The notes: generated by a model not told the origin, from the letters alone. Positions 10,736 through 23,110 are shown, counted from the first letter of the stretch. The stretch is 64,000 nt of DNA from Cladorhizidae sp. MBARI D1340-BT2 (GCA_028752905.1 JAQNBH010000015.1:15670169-15734168); one strand, 5' to 3'. A program made the numbers and translations.

Positions 10736-11770
10736 GAAGTGAAAGTGGTGTAAATGCTGAGACTACCTGTCAGTTACTGATAATTCTTTTCAGAATGCAT
10801 TTGCAAGGTGGCTGTTTTTTGTTGTCTCATGAATGAAAAAGTTTATTGAACGGGAGTGAGCCTTGTGCAGTTCTCAAAGTTCTAAGAAGTAGGCTATTCA
10901 CAAGATCCTACTTCTTCACAGCTGTTATAGGTAGTACCTTCCACTTCAACCAGCGCCTGACTACATCAGGCTCATTCATAGTCAGCAATGCTCTCTTCTT
11001 CCCTGAGACAAATGATCCTCTGCCTTACAATGAAAAAAGGAATTGGTTCGATGCATCAGTTTGTAAAATGAACTACTTTTGTGAAATCAGGGATTTCCAA
11101 GATTGATGATTTCATGAGTGCTTGCTTCATCTTTCCAAAAGTTGGTCACACTCCTCAGTCCAAAGAACTTCTGGTAACTGTTTCTTGATTAAACCTGTCA
11201 AATGTGAGCAATAGTTGAATTAATTTCCAATGAACTACCTATAGTCAATCCTAAGAAGCTCCTGAACTATTTAATTTCACTGCCATTGCCTACTACATGA
11301 TACAAGTAGGAGCATTACTTCATGCCAAACTGGCATTTGAAAATTTCTGCTATTCTGCTAATGATGTTGTTTGGTTTAGTCTCAGTAGTAATTACTTTAC
11401 ATGTTGCAAGTTTTTCCTATGTGATGCAAAAGCTGACATTGTCATGTCTGTCAGACTCTCCAACCACAAGAAACCTAACAAATACCAACCTTGGCAATTT
11501 GCTGCCACTAGAGTCTCTCACTAACTTCTTCTAGCTAAATTCCAAGCTTGACAAAAGAGATTTAGATGTTAAGTAGCTTATATTAAGACAGCAGTCGAGT
11601 AGCAGAATATGAAGATGGATGAGACTGCCCAAGCCTGGACTGCAGAGAGATTTAATACCCTTGCAGCCAGGCTTTCCCAGCTTATGTTGTTGATAACAGT
11701 GTGAGAGTAGTAGAATTACTGTATGTCACTACAGGACTTATCTAAGGATGTGAGATGATTATAATGAATG
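10736..11770. other. Anonymous DNA, no gene seen
   Basis: Short frames such as that at 10846-11106 show no recognisable domain. This may be more of the decayed hAT element, but I cannot support that from residues. Confidence 0.5.
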
Positions 11771-11848
11771 TCCTATGTGTTGATAGTCTGAGGATAGGAG
11801 TTCTAATTGTCCCATGTGTTGATAGTCTGAGGTCATGAGTTCTAGCTC
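11771..11848 (+). repeat. Tandem duplication, 39-bp unit
   Basis: Two copies of a unit containing ATGTGTTGATAGTCTGAGG lie head to tail at 11771-11809 and 11810-11848, with a few differences. Confidence 0.85.
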
Positions 11849-12149
11849 TATTTATAAATTCTATTTATAGTTTGATCTTTGTATGGCTGCGCCAGTCAGG
11901 GCTGAGGCCTGACAATCTCGTTACAACCCGGCAAAGGCTTTTATACTTTTATATCTTGGATCAGGCTGGCCATTATATGTTGAAATGTCTACCGAAGGGT
12001 ATTCATTACCTTCAACTGCAAAAGTTCATTGGGAGTAGTGAAGGTGGTCCTGACCTTATCCTCCTCCAACTTACCAGTATCTATTTGCTAAGTCCAAGGT
12101 GGGAATGTACTTTGTTCCTCCTTGCTGATAAATCAGTTCATCAGTCCTG

Positions 12150-12560
12150 AGGTATTCATCAACAGGAGTTGAGGAATTGAATCTATGGTAGTCAACACAA
12201 AACCAAATATTGCCATCTCACTTCTTCACTATAACAATGGGTTGATAGCACTTGCTATGTGTGGGTTCCATGATTGACTTAGCCATCTATTTCAACTCCT
12301 TCTGCTGCTTCCCTATAGGCACATGGAATTTTGTATTGCATGTGTCTGATGGGTCGAATGGAACCTGTTTTCATAATAATGTTCAGTTAACCTTGTTTGA
12401 CCAGGTTTTCCTTGTGTAATATATCAGCAATTCGCTTTAAAGACCACTTCATTCTTTTTCTGGGATCTGCTCTCCCAATTTCTTTCCCCACTAGCTCTCC
12501 AGTCTGGAATGTCTTCATCATCAATAATCTTCTCAGGCAAACATATGTAATTCCTATTTT
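12150..12560 (-). pseudogene. Gypsy-type reverse transcriptase fragment
   Basis: On the minus strand the phrase VIVKK*DGNIWFCVDY, followed by HRFNSSTPVDEY, is the start of a gypsy reverse transcriptase palm. It is preceded by poorly preserved sequence. It lies opposite in orientation to the gypsy remnant that follows, so it is either a separate element or an inverted piece. Confidence 0.6.
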
Positions 12561-13327
12561 TACATTATAAATTCCCTGATGATCCCAATAACTCTTAGTA
12601 GTTGACTTTATTAATTTGCTTTACTATTGAGTATGGAACACTTAGCCATAACCTTGTCGTTTGTTGATGGCAAGAGAAAAGAACCATTTTGTGGATATTG
12701 AACTTTGACATTGTAATAACTGTGTGGAGTCTCAGCCTGAAAAAAAGGCAAGTTGTGCTGTTGCTGCTACAGTTCTTATGGCTTCTTGCTTCCTTCTGTC
12801 AACTGCTCACCTTCTCCGTCAGGGTTCACAAATTTCACCCAGTCACATCATAGCCAACCTTTATATGCATTTAGTTTGACTTTTTAATCTGCTGATAAAG
12901 CTCAGAAACTCTGGTTTAAAAATGAAACTGAATAAATGTCACTTTGCTCGTCTGAAAGTTGAGTATTAATTTATAATATCGGCTAACAGAGTTAGACCAA
13001 ATCCTTCAAAAGTCGAAGCCGTTCTTAATTATCCGGTTCCTACCAACATCAAACAAATATGACACTTGTTGGGCCTTATAATTACTACCGCCATTTCATA
13101 CGAGATTATGCCCGCATAGTTGAGCGTCTCCATAAGGTAATGAGGAAGAGTTTAAGTGGTGCTCTTCCTGTCTAGCAGCATTTAAACAACTTAAAGTGTT
13201 TTTAATGTGCCCTCCAATTTTAGCATTCTAGTTATGATACTACTTTCATGGTCACTATTGATGCCTCGGGTGATGCTATTGGTGTGCTGAGCCAGGTTCA
13301 GTCAGAGCAAGAAGTCGTGATCACCTG

Positions 13328-16260
13328 CATAGGCGTAGCAAGGGGTGAGGTGAGGCGGAGAGGCGCTGGCCTCACCAATATTTTCCACTAACCACACCCC
13401 TATAATCAACCCAAACCCACACATTTACACCCTAAATCAAATGATGCACCCAAAAATCGCACGTTCTTTATGTCAATTTTGTAATGAGCACAATATTCCC
13501 CTAAAGTCACCTTTTGTTCTTTGGAATTTAGAGGGTAATGTGGTGATGGAACGATCTCATCCAGACACATTACTGAGTAGAATGTGCAAATAGGACAGTT
13601 AGTAAACTAACAACAGTGTTAATCTATTTTTACATAGAGTGCTAATCACTTTTTACATGTGCACTATTGACCCCAAGCCTTGTGCAGCATGAAGCCAGGT
13701 GCTCACTAAAAAAAATCAACCTTGAAGCAGTATGGCTACTTCAAATAGCTCTCATCCCAATCAACCAAAGAAGTTTTGCTTTCCTTCCATTTGGCAGTAA
13801 AGGAGAAACGAGAAAATTTAAACCTGCTTGGTTTGAAGAATGGCCATGGCTTGATTATCAAGAAGACAATGACTCTGTGCTGTGCTTTTATTGTTCTGAA
13901 GCACACAAAAAGAATTTGATGCCTAAAGGTATTTCTAGCAAGAGAGAAGATGCTTACATTTCTCAAGGATACTCCAACTGGAAAGATGCCAGCTCAAGAT
14001 TAAGGTAAACATTAAAACAATTGAACTAATAAAATAGCAGATTTATTGCGTCTTAAACTGTAAACAGGAAGCATCAAATCTCTAAATATCATCTTGATGC
14101 TGTTCAAGCAGTCACAGGATCAGGATCAAGCAAGAATGTCGGTGATATGCTAGATCAGGCACACAAACAAGAAAAGAAACTAAATGCTGATGACTATTCT
14201 TGAGAATATGCAATTTATAGGTAGGCAAGGATTAGCCTTCAGAGGACACGATGAGAAGGAGAGCAATTTCATTCAACTGTTGAAATTGAGAAGTTGTAAT
14301 CAGCAGGTAAGTTTGTTTACATAGCTATAAATATTACACTAAATGTATCATTAGACTATATGTACTGTACTTCGTTCAGGATATTCTTGATTGGCTGGAA
14401 AAGAAAATTGACAAATATACAAGTCCAGAGATCCAAAATGAAATTTTGCAAGTGATGTCACATACCATTCTCCGTAAGGTCATTAAATGTATTCAGCAAG
14501 TTCACTATTATACTATTATGGCAGACGAATGCGTGGATGTGTCCAACAAGGAGCAGTTGGTAATATGCTTTAGGCATGTCAGCCCAGATCTTGAAATTCA
14601 TGAAGATTTTGTAGGCTTACATCACTGCCCAGATATAACTGCCAATACTCTAGTGCATATTATAAAGGATGCCTTACTGCGATTTAATCTTAGTCTATCA
14701 TGTTGTCGAGGACAGTGTTACGATGGTGCTGGCAATATGTCTGGAAGCAGAAAAGGAGTAAAGTCACAGATACTCCAAGTTGAACCACGTGCTTTGTATA
14801 CCCATTGTTATGGTCACACTTTAAGCCTTGGAATAGGTGACTCTATTAAAAGTGTGAAGCTTTTACAATCAAGTATGGACACCACCTACGAAATTAGCAA
14901 GCTTTTTCAATATTCATCCAAGCGGCACTCTCTTCTTGAAAATCTTAAAAGTGAACTTTCTCCAGCCACAGTTGGGTTTCGTGTTTTATGTCCAACATGA
15001 TGGACTGTGCGTAATGACACTTTTAAAAGTATACCAGACAATTATGTCATTTTGAAATTGTGGGAAACAATTTTGGATAGTAAACCTGATTCTGAGGTTA
15101 GAGCACGTGTAAATGGTGTTGCAAGCCAAATGCAAACATTTAATTATTTTTATGGAGCTTTCTTACTTCGAAGCATTCTTAGGCATTCTGATAATTTGAG
15201 CAAGACCATTCAGCACACAAGAATGAGTGCTTCTGAAGCACAAAATCTGGCCAAGATGACTGTAACTACATTGAAGGTTAGTTTATGATAGCTCATATTA
15301 TGTACTTAGACCCTTGTGACAATCCTTTTTTTTCTATAGTCAATGAGATCTGATGAAAATTACAAGTTATTTTGGAAGTGTGTAACAAGGGAAGCAGATA
15401 ATTGTGGCGTTGAGGAGCCTGTGTTACCTAGGAGACGAAAAACTCCACGGCGTTTTGACCCCCAAAACAACAGTGGAACTGCATCTGCTACACCTGAAGA
15501 ATACTACCGAGCCATATACTTTGAAGCCCTTGATACAGTAACCAATTGTATCACTGACAGATTTGAGCTAGAAGGATATCAGATCTATAAGACCCTAGAG
15601 CAGTTACTATTAAAAGGTGGAGGCAGAGAGTGTTTTGATGGAGATCAAGGTAGTGTTGCTTCAGGTAGTGGAAGTGGTAATGTACTGTGTGAAGAGTACA
15701 ATCAATTATTTCAGTTGTATGAAGATGATTTAGTGAAAGATGAACTTTTGACACAGCTCCAGACATTTCATCTAAATAACAAGGTCGAGCCTTCGAATGT
15801 GTATTCACTTGTCAACGTGCTGAAAGCTATGTCAGGTGCAGATAGAAGCTTATACTCGCAAATTGTTCGAGCAATCCGTTTACTGTTGGTTGCACCAGCA
15901 AACAATGCAGCTAGTGAACGTTCATTTTCATCCATGCGACGTATAAAGACATACTTACGCTCCACTATGAAACAAGAACGATTAAATGCTGTCATGGTTA
16001 TGAATGTCCATAAAGACTTAACTGACACTTTATAGATTTAAACCTCTGTAGCTAATGAGTTTTGTGGCAGGAATGAACGTAGGAAGTCCAAATTTCCAAA
16101 ATTTTAAGCCTTATTGTAAATTGTATGCACTATTTGAAATTTAATACAGTGTATTTGTATGTGGATGGGTGTGGTTAGTAATGGGTGTGGTTAGCATGTT
16201 TTGAGTGTGGTTTAGATGTTGTTTCACCTCACCAACCCCAAATTCATTGCTACGCCCCTG
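13328..16260 (+). mobile_element. hAT transposon with TTF-type finger transposase
   Basis: The left end CATAGGCGTAGCAAGGGGTG and the complement of the right end CAGGGGCGTAGCAATG are matching hAT-style termini. Subterminal CTAACCACACCC motifs occur near both ends in inverted orientation. The 2.93 kb element sits in gypsy RNase H coding sequence, which resumes on the other side. The 8-bp target duplication is only partly preserved (ACCT shared beside each end). Confidence 0.88.
13667..16035 (+). pseudogene. hAT transposase (ZMYM-like, DUF4371 type), four exons, decayed
   Basis: Exons read approximately 13667-14004, 14068-14306, 14380-15276 and 15340-16035, with GTAA/GTTA donors and AG acceptors at each junction. 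Exon 1 holds a TTF-type zinc finger (KFKPAWFEEWPWLDY, VLCFYC). Exon 3 has the catalytic region: IMADECVDVSNKEQ (first Asp), CYDGAGNMSG (second Asp) and ALYTHCYGHTLSLG. Exon 4 ends in the hAT dimerisation domain (NNAASERSFSSMRRIKTYLR). Damage is modest: a frameshift near 14203 and a TGA at 14998-15000 where the family has CPTRW, consistent with CGA to TGA. The transposase would cut and paste the element, but this copy is probably dead. Confidence 0.9.
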
Positions 16261-17925
16261 ACCTATACTGGAGCCGTCAACACAACAAGGCAGAAAGAAA
16301 TTATTCCACAATTGAGAGAGAAGCACTTGCTTCAATCAAATAGTTTTACACATACCTGTATGGCTTTCAATTTACTCTGGTCACTGACTACAATCGTTTA
16401 ACTTGTCTAAGGGAATCAAAGATGTAGGTGGGAGGCTTGTGCGGTGGACACTTTTTCTACAACAATTTAATTTTGATATCAAATACAAGCCCATAACCTA
16501 CAATGGCACTGCAGTTGCATTATAGTAAATGCCCCAGCCCTACCACGGGAAATGCCACAAAACAACACCATCTCAGTTCAACCTATCTCAATATCAAGCA
16601 GGCTCAGGAGTATCTGATCACTGTAATGACTGCTGTGAAGCAGGGAATTCCCCCTCCTGGACTCACAAGTCAGAAAAAAAGCTATTCATACACAAGGTTG
16701 TTTTCTACAGGATTTAAGGAAACTCTTAATTCTTCTCCTTGACCACAAATCGTCATCCTAAAAGGCATTTGGCTCACTGTCCTGGAACATACCCATTAAA
16801 AATAAGGTCACTGTGGTGTCTTGAAAACAACTGAGAAGTTTAAAGAGTGATTTTATTGGCCAGGATATGAGCGAGACTTTGAAAGCCATGTGTGAGCATA
16901 TGGACCATGCCAGCAAAGAACGCGTCTAAACCCAACGTCGTAAGTTCCTGTACAAGTTATCAATGCAGATTACCCTTTTCAGTGGATCTCTTGGGACATA
17001 ACTGGCCCGCTGCCATATATATACAGAGGGAGGCAATCTGTATATTTAGTAGTCACTGATCTATTAGGTAAGTGGGTAGAAGCTTTCTCACAGAAGAAAA
17101 CTGACAGTGAAACAGTAGTCACTCTACTGGTTGATGAGATGGTTTGTAGATATGTTGCCTCTTCCCATCTCGATAGTGACCATGACGCCAACCTTTGCAG
17201 TGAAGTAATTGACCAGAGCTTTAAAATTTTGTTGTTGCTCACACTCAGAAATTTTCCCAAGTAGAGAGAATGAATTGCACTTTGAAAGATGTTAGCCAAA
17301 ACCTTCCAGGAAAATCAGAACAACTGGGATGTAGAATTACAGAGGGCTCAATTTGACTTACATGTATCTGCAAATGAATCTACCGGCTTTATCCCATTTT
17401 TGGAAGATCTCCATTATTACCTGTAGATGTAATATTGGTCAGAACCTCTCTGTTACAGTCTCGAGCATACCTCAGTATGTTCAAAGAGTGTGCAAGTCCA
17501 TTCGAACTTCATGCGATATTGCACGAAGCAACATTGCTGCTAGTCGCATGAAGACAACTACAGGAAGGAAATTGAAGAATTTGAAGTTGGTGATCATATC
17601 TACTTGTTTATCCCAGCTGTTAAAACTGTTAGAACCAAGAAATTGGCTTCTCTATGGAGGGGACCTTATAGTGTGATTGCTAGGATGAGTCCTGTTAATT
17701 ATCGTAATTGGAGGTACAAAGATCATGATTGTACATCACAATTTCCTAAAAATATGCTATGAGAATCCCAAGGAAACATCAGTGACAGCTCAGGGATTAG
17801 ATATCGTACATAAATGACAACCCAGTCGAATTATCATCATCAAATTAGTCAAGATGTAACCATCGCCCACCAGATTGTTATGGCTCCTGTATATGTAAAC
17901 ATGACTTTTTTGACACAATAACAAT

Positions 17926-18420
17926 GGGAGGGGGAAAGTAATATAATACCTATTTGAATGTAATGTTTTATTGTATTACCTTTCCAGTATGCCCATATTT
18001 GATAGTATGATTGTGGTCACCGTCATGAGTTCAGAGTACACCCATTCTGACAATTGTGTGCTTGCTGTTTTCGTAGCTAACTATGAATCAAAAATTGTTA
18101 TTAATGATTTAGCTAGATGCTCTAGGATTCTAGCCTTCATGGAGGTATCTGTTAGTGGAATTCGAGTACATGGTATTAATATCTTCAAGTTGAAAAATGC
18201 TGATTCAGCAGGATCAAAACCTGCAAGCAACCTGTAGCAAATGGTCTAGATCCCTTAATAAAGCCACTTACTTTCCTGAGCTCCTGGACAAAATTGTGAA
18301 GGGCAAAATGCCTGACTCTGTAGGTGGACCTTGGAGGGTTAGAGGTTAAGATGCAAGATTGAACAGAGCCCATTTGCTTGACCTTTAGATCCACCTATTA
18401 GAGATGGACCGCAATAGAGA
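17926..18420 (+). repeat. Possible polypurine tract and 3' LTR of the decayed gypsy
   Basis: GGGAGGGGGAAAG at about 17927-17939 follows the end of the pol remnant and looks like a polypurine tract. The next about 450 bases would be the LTR, but no terminal TG..CA pair or second copy is visible in the window. A stretch at about 18115-18150 resembles the complement of the CTAGATGCTCTAGCCTTCAT repeat. Confidence 0.35.
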
Positions 18421-18529
18421 ATGACATTAAAATTACTAAAGAGATTCTGGTTATTTAATGAATAACATATAGTATATTATATATATATATAGTTCATGTG
18501 TATGTTAATCAAGTGTTAACAAGTATTAA

Positions 18530-18759
18530 TTAATGTACATGTCCATAAGCTATATTATGTTGAACTTCAACTTCATGTTTAGTAGGTAACTCAATCTCCT
18601 CATACAGTGGAGCAGGAGGTGGGGACTGGCTGGGTGGGCGTGTCTCCCTGCTGCACTTGTTGTAGACAATTGCACCTACTCCTGCAGCCATTCCACACAA
18701 CAGCACCAGCAGGAAGATGCACACACCAGCAGCAGCAGCAACAGCTACAGGCGCACTCG
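18530..18759 (-). CDS. Receptor last exon: transmembrane segment and cytoplasmic tail
   Basis: On the minus strand an AG acceptor at 18760-18761 opens an exon that starts with two bases of a split codon (phase 1) and ends at TAA (18530-18532). It encodes 75 residues: a short SAPV linker; a hydrophobic segment of about 28 residues (AVAAAAGVCIFLLVLLCG...AIVY); a basic stop-transfer (NKCSRE); a proline-rich PPSQSPPPAP; then LYEEI and NIAYGHV before the stop. YEEI is the classic Src-family SH2 ligand when phosphorylated, and IAYGHV fits the ITIM pattern I/V/L-x-Y-x-x-V/L/I. It joins in frame to the sushi exon at 29803-30033. An ATTAAA at 18454-18459 (minus) could be the polyadenylation signal. 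Function as a signalling receptor is inference. Confidence 0.8.
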
Positions 18760-19009
18760 CTGCACATACACATTATTATACACAACATATTTATATATAG
18801 ACACATACCATTAGAGTAAGCAACAACGCTCATGGGCAATTAACCTTTTATCTCAAAATTCTGATGGGTGGGCACTTGCCCTGCCTGATGGTAAGCAAAG
18901 AGATAACTCTAGTACTCCATATAATACACATTAAACTTTGCACTTGATTCGTACATGGGTCCAGAGGGTGGTGAAGCATGTGCACAAAAATTTAACTTAA
19001 CCTGAAAGA

Positions 19010-20035
19010 ATAGAGCTATTGTATTGTTATGCCAGGCAGTGTGTATTGTTCATAACTACTCCCCACCCTCATCACCAGATTATTCCAGGCCCTCCACTTC
19101 ATCAGCTTCTTCATCTGAAGATTTGCAAGGGGATCTTTGTTGTTGTTGTTCTCCTCTTCAATCTCCTTTGTAACACTTTCGCTGATGTGTATTTCCTCTA
19201 GGTCCTATATGCAGTTTGAGCTACCACATAAAGGATGGAGTGAGCTCTGAAGACTAGCCCCACACTTTATGTAACCAGCTATGCACTTTAGATTAAGTCA
19301 TCCATCCATTTTCAGTGGCAATGACTTAAAGATTATCGGGCATATGAAGTTGAGCTGGGCCCAATTTTCATTTTGGCGCCTTACACACAAAGCTATAATG
19401 AAACTCTTATTTTTAGCACCAGTAGTATAATGATTTGAACAATTCACTCTCCATGGCAATTGTTGTGGCATAAGGTGCTGAATCAAAGCTTACCTGCACA
19501 TTGTTTGATCTATGTTGCCAATCTCACATTTTCTATAGCCATGAAGCTCTCTCAGATATTGTTCATGGGTAAAGTGTCAGCTTCAGCTTATAGTCTTCTG
19601 GCACCATTTGAGGGTTTTTTGCGTGCCGCCTTAACCCCACATTCCTTTGCTTCTTCCGTCCAGGCAGCCACATGGAAGGAAGTAATGTATATCTATTCTT
19701 TCAGCAATGTGTAAGGCTTTCTCCAGGAGATCCTTGTTGCAAACATCCCTGCATTCAAAGTGCTCTAGCTCTAGGTAGTGGGATATCCTTGTTATCAACA
19801 ACCCTACCTTAGCTGAAAATTGGTCACCATGCAGTTTCCTCTTCTTCATCCCACTGCCTATATTGGCATCAAGCAAAGCATCATATTTTTCATTCCTCTC
19901 TCTCAATTTTTTCCTGACAATTTTAGCAGTCAACGTCATGTTCTGCATTACTTGTGTCCTGGACCATTCCACAACTTCTACTTTGAAAGACAGTGGGTAA
20001 CTCTTCAGTTTGTTCCCAGCATGGCTCTGTGCCAT
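19010..20035 (-). pseudogene. pogo/Tigger-type transposase remnant
   Basis: The minus strand starts with a helix-turn-helix region (KSYPLSFKVEVVEWSRTQ, then KKRKLHG) and a second DNA-binding segment. After breaks it continues with NIDQTMCRF, the TTGAKNKSFIIALCVRRQNE block that precedes the DDE core, GWMT, KVWG and FRAH, and an acidic end (SSDEEADEVEGLE). This order matches pogo/Tigger (DDE_1) proteins. Many stops show it is old. It lies inside the receptor's last intron. Confidence 0.75.
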
Positions 20036-20069
20036 CTAGACTCACACCACATACACTAGGATGAGAAAA

Positions 20070-20215
20070 TATGCCCACACCATACACATTAGCATCAGAA
20101 TACATACCCACACCACACACACTAAACATACTCACACCACATTCACTAGGATGAGAAAACATAAACACTAGCTTCAGAAAAAATACTCACACCACACACA
20201 CTAAACATAGACTGG
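20070..20215. repeat. Degenerate CACACCA-rich tandem repeat
   Basis: Several imperfect copies of a unit containing CTCACACCACACACACTAAACATA with intervening AGGATGAGAAAA motifs. Confidence 0.65.
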
Positions 20216-20329
20216 CCAATAAAAGCAAGCCTGCAAATATTGTGGGATAATGAATTTTATGCTCTGCTACAGCAAAACTGCAGCAATTGTAGGCGGGCGG
20301 GAAGTGGAGGACCTTCTATTGCGATCAGA

Positions 20330-21260
20330 GATTTAAAAAAGATGTGAATGAGCAGATGAAGCTTGATAATGAGACCCTAGCATTCCAGCTTCTCCATGTA
20401 TTAAAATCTAGAGTCTATGCAAACACTCTCAACACAGTTCTCCAGCATCAGTCTGTTGTTGGATGGATATTTCGTGGCAGCTCTTACTGCCAACTTATCA
20501 GACATGTGTATGTATTTATTCTAACTGGGAGGTAAGGCTAACCTCGTAACCGCTACCACCCAAACAGGTCAAAGGATCAGAGCTGTCTCAGTAGCTTCAT
20601 ACAGAAGGGTCTGGCGGGTTTGAAGATGTAATGTGGGCTGATGAGTGCACACTACAACTTCAAACTCGCAGGTGCTTCTGTAGCTGAAAAAGAGGTGACG
20701 CCCCCCTCTCCTCAGAACAAACCAAGTGCACTAATTACAAAACTATGTGATTATTGATGCAATTTCAAGTCAAAACACTCAGTTAAGGTTCACATCTGGA
20801 TTGGGATAAGCCTGAGAGGTGAAGCAAGATTTGGCATCATGTTGGGGGACAAGATTACAAACATATAGTGCAATGTGGGGGACAAGTGTATGTAGAACAT
20901 TTGGATAAGACCTTGCTACCCTTTTTGCAGGACATTTTGCCTGACGACAACCACGGTTCATGCAGGACAATGATATTAAGCACATATCCCACTTGGCCAA
21001 GACCTTCATGGATCAAACTGTGTGTACTGGTAGAGGACTGCACTGGAATTACCTGAGGCCAACCCAATTGAAAATCTATGACACAAACTTAAGGAATACA
21101 TACAGAGGGAAGTGAAAGCAAGGATAAGGAGGAATGGGTGGAAGGACACAGAAATAGGTGTATTTTGGAGAACTTTCAGCTGTGCTAAGTACAGCAAGTA
21201 CATTAGGTACTTATGGAAGGTCCTATCAAAGATGATTAAACAGTTGAAGAGGCCACAAAC
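20330..21260 (+). pseudogene. Tc1/mariner (IS630-Tc1) transposase remnant
   Basis: From about 20344 the frame gives the DNA-binding half (DNETLAFQLLHVL, then GWIFRGSSYCQLIR). After a shift comes MWADECTLQLQTRR, the first catalytic Asp region. Next is VKVHIWIGISLRGEARFGIM, then DKTLLPFLQDI and MQDNDIKHISHLAKTF with the second Asp, and EANPIENL with the third acidic residue. The order and spacing are those of Tc1-like transposases. Several frameshifts and stops make it non-functional. Terminal repeats were not located. Confidence 0.82.
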
Positions 21261-21274
21261 TACGGATTATTGCT

Positions 21275-21325
21275 TGTTTTGGGGGTGGGAGGGAGGTAGG
21301 GGGTTGGGTGGTGGGCAGAAGGGCT
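21275..21325 (+). repeat. G-rich tract with G-quadruplex potential
   Basis: Runs of three to five G recur (GGGGGTGGGAGGGAGGTAGG then GGGTTGGGTGGTGGGCAG), enough for a four-stranded fold. Confidence 0.7.
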
Positions 21326-21329
21326 GATT

Positions 21330-23025
21330 GCTGCTGTTTTGTCAATTGTTTTTTTTTCAGTGGTAGATTATAAACACAAAAAAGCTTTTACGATATATAC
21401 CCCCTGAATTGGAAAAACAATTCTTGAAATTTATTTAAAGAAGGTGTAGTAGCATAAAACATCTACAAATGGAGGTGGATGGAGCAAGAGGTTAGACCCA
21501 CTTTATATTACTGTGTGTATCACTGTACAGTGGCCATGAATGGTTGACTTGTATGTGCAAAGACTTGCCACTTCTATTCTTTAAACACACAACTACAATT
21601 ATAAGAACCAATGGCTAACTGCCCACTAGTAGTGCATACAACTAGGTACTAATCTCTCAGGTGCAGTGGTTCTATAAACTCTACTGCTGTATTGAATAAT
21701 GCACAAGGTGTTGATTTGTGCAAGTTATTTAAGGACTCTTCAGTGGTCTTGCTGTAGAGATGGACTGGCTAGAGTAGGAGTATAGGTAAGTGCACTCTAA
21801 TGGTGTCATTATTGGAGATGAAGCTGGTTCTCGTGAAAGAGAGACTACTGTATTATAAATAGTGAACTGAAGTGCTGAACTTGTACAGTAATAACACTTA
21901 TTGATGTGCATGTATATTACATATTCAGCCCTGGAGATATAAACTGCATTGCAATTCTGCTAAACACATAATTATTTGTAAACATAAATTTATCACTACA
22001 CCACAAACTACACCACAAAATACATAATCATTCCACACAAAATACTTAAGCCTGCAAAATAAAAACCTGCTCAACTTAGTCAGTCAACCTCTTGTATAAT
22101 TGTTGCACTGCCTCTACACATTTCTTCCAAATGGTTTGGAATTCTGTGCAGTTGCTCCAGAATGCTGAAAACATTTTAGCATGATCCATTTCCTTAGTAT
22201 CAGTTCATATATTGTGAGTTCTGGGAAATCCCTTCTCCCCATTGGTTGGCATCTCTTTTTTTCAGGATATTCTCACCAAAGTTACCTCGTGCCAATTTTC
22301 AAGCTAATGCTCTAGCTTTTCCAACAGTATGCAAGGAATACTACCTAACCACAGCCTCCTCAACCGACTGCAGGTTTTCTTTGTTGATGCAAGTGGAGGG
22401 CAAGGAAATGAAGTGCCAGAAAACTGAGGATGAGCTGGAGGAGAGGAAAATGGAGTTGGAGTGGTTGAAGGTGGACCTGGAGGGTTCCATTGTGCTAAAC
22501 CTTGAGGACCTGAAGGCAACTGTGGCACTAAAGGAGCAGTCCCCTGAACCAACCCCTGAGGGGTGAAGAGTACATCAAAGGAAAGGGGATGAAGAAGACC
22601 CATGCTTACCACCTGCAGTGTATCTTGGTGGCTGTTCAGAGGGGGAATGCAGTGTCCATGTTGGGGTCAGTGGGAGGTCATGGAGAGATGCACTTGTAAC
22701 TGTGTATATGTGATGTTAATTATTACTTTAGGAGTTTATTTTTGTCATATTCTTTTTGTTATGTTGTTAATTATTATGTTAATTATTAGTAGCTGGAACA
22801 TTGTTATTATATTTCCCCTTCTATTTTGATTGTTAATTACAGTATGTGCCTACACTTATTATCAGGTCTATTATAATCCTGCTGGAAATAGTTGTTGCCA
22901 CAATAAGACATAGCAATCTTCATGCTATTGCCCTACAGTATCAAATAATCGTGTTGTATGCTAAGACTATAGGACTGGAGGAGTATCAGCAAGAGTCCAA
23001 CAGCAACTTTATATGCAGCACACTA
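21330..23025. other. Intronic anonymous DNA, no gene seen
   Basis: Within the receptor's last intron. A plus-strand frame at 22246-22566 has a charged, possibly coiled-coil stretch but no recognisable domain or splice context. I do not call it a gene. Confidence 0.5.
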
Positions 23026-23110
23026 TAATACCAAGTGTGTCAGATGTCAACTGCCTATAATGTGTAGGGTTACCTGTAGCTGTTTGTAACATCATAATAG
23101 CTATTGTACT
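23026..23110 (+). repeat. Dispersed repeat E, copy 1
   Basis: TAATACCAAGTGTGTCAGAT followed by GTCAACTGCCTATAATGT matches 29563-29645 with few differences over about 80 bases. Confidence 0.8.

Larger units (their letters stand above)
7278..10760 (+). mobile_element. Decayed hAT element (ZBED/Charlie type), interrupted
   Basis: The left end at about 7278 reads TTGGTTCCCGACCTGGGG followed by TTAAATTACCC and GGGGGTAAT, the style of many Charlie-type hAT termini (CAGTGGTTCCCAACC..., recalled family knowledge). Downstream are pieces of a BED-finger transposase at about 7806-7862 and 10315-10735, separated by a piggyBac insertion. A matching right terminus was not found, so the 3' limit is approximate. 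Confidence 0.55.
12895..17790 (+). pseudogene. Decayed Ty3/gypsy pol split by a hAT insertion
   Basis: Before the hAT the plus strand gives the end of reverse transcriptase (KMKLNKCHFARLKVEY, RPNPSKVEAVLNYPVP, then YYRHFIRDYARIVERLHK) and the start of RNase H (FMVTIDASGDAIGVLSQV). After the hAT it resumes with YWSRQHNKAERNYSTIEREA, LYGFQFTLVTDYN and RLVRWTLFLQQFNFDIKY. Integrase follows: YWPGYERDFESHVSICGPC finger, WISWDITGPLPYIYRGR core and YLFIPAVKTVRTKKLASLW near the C-terminus. Stops and frameshifts are frequent. Order RT-RH-INT is standard. Confidence 0.85.

Noticed and set aside
22246..22566. Plus-strand frame with a charged, coiled-coil-like stretch
   Set aside because: No domain, no splice partners and no conservation evidence; not enough to call a gene.
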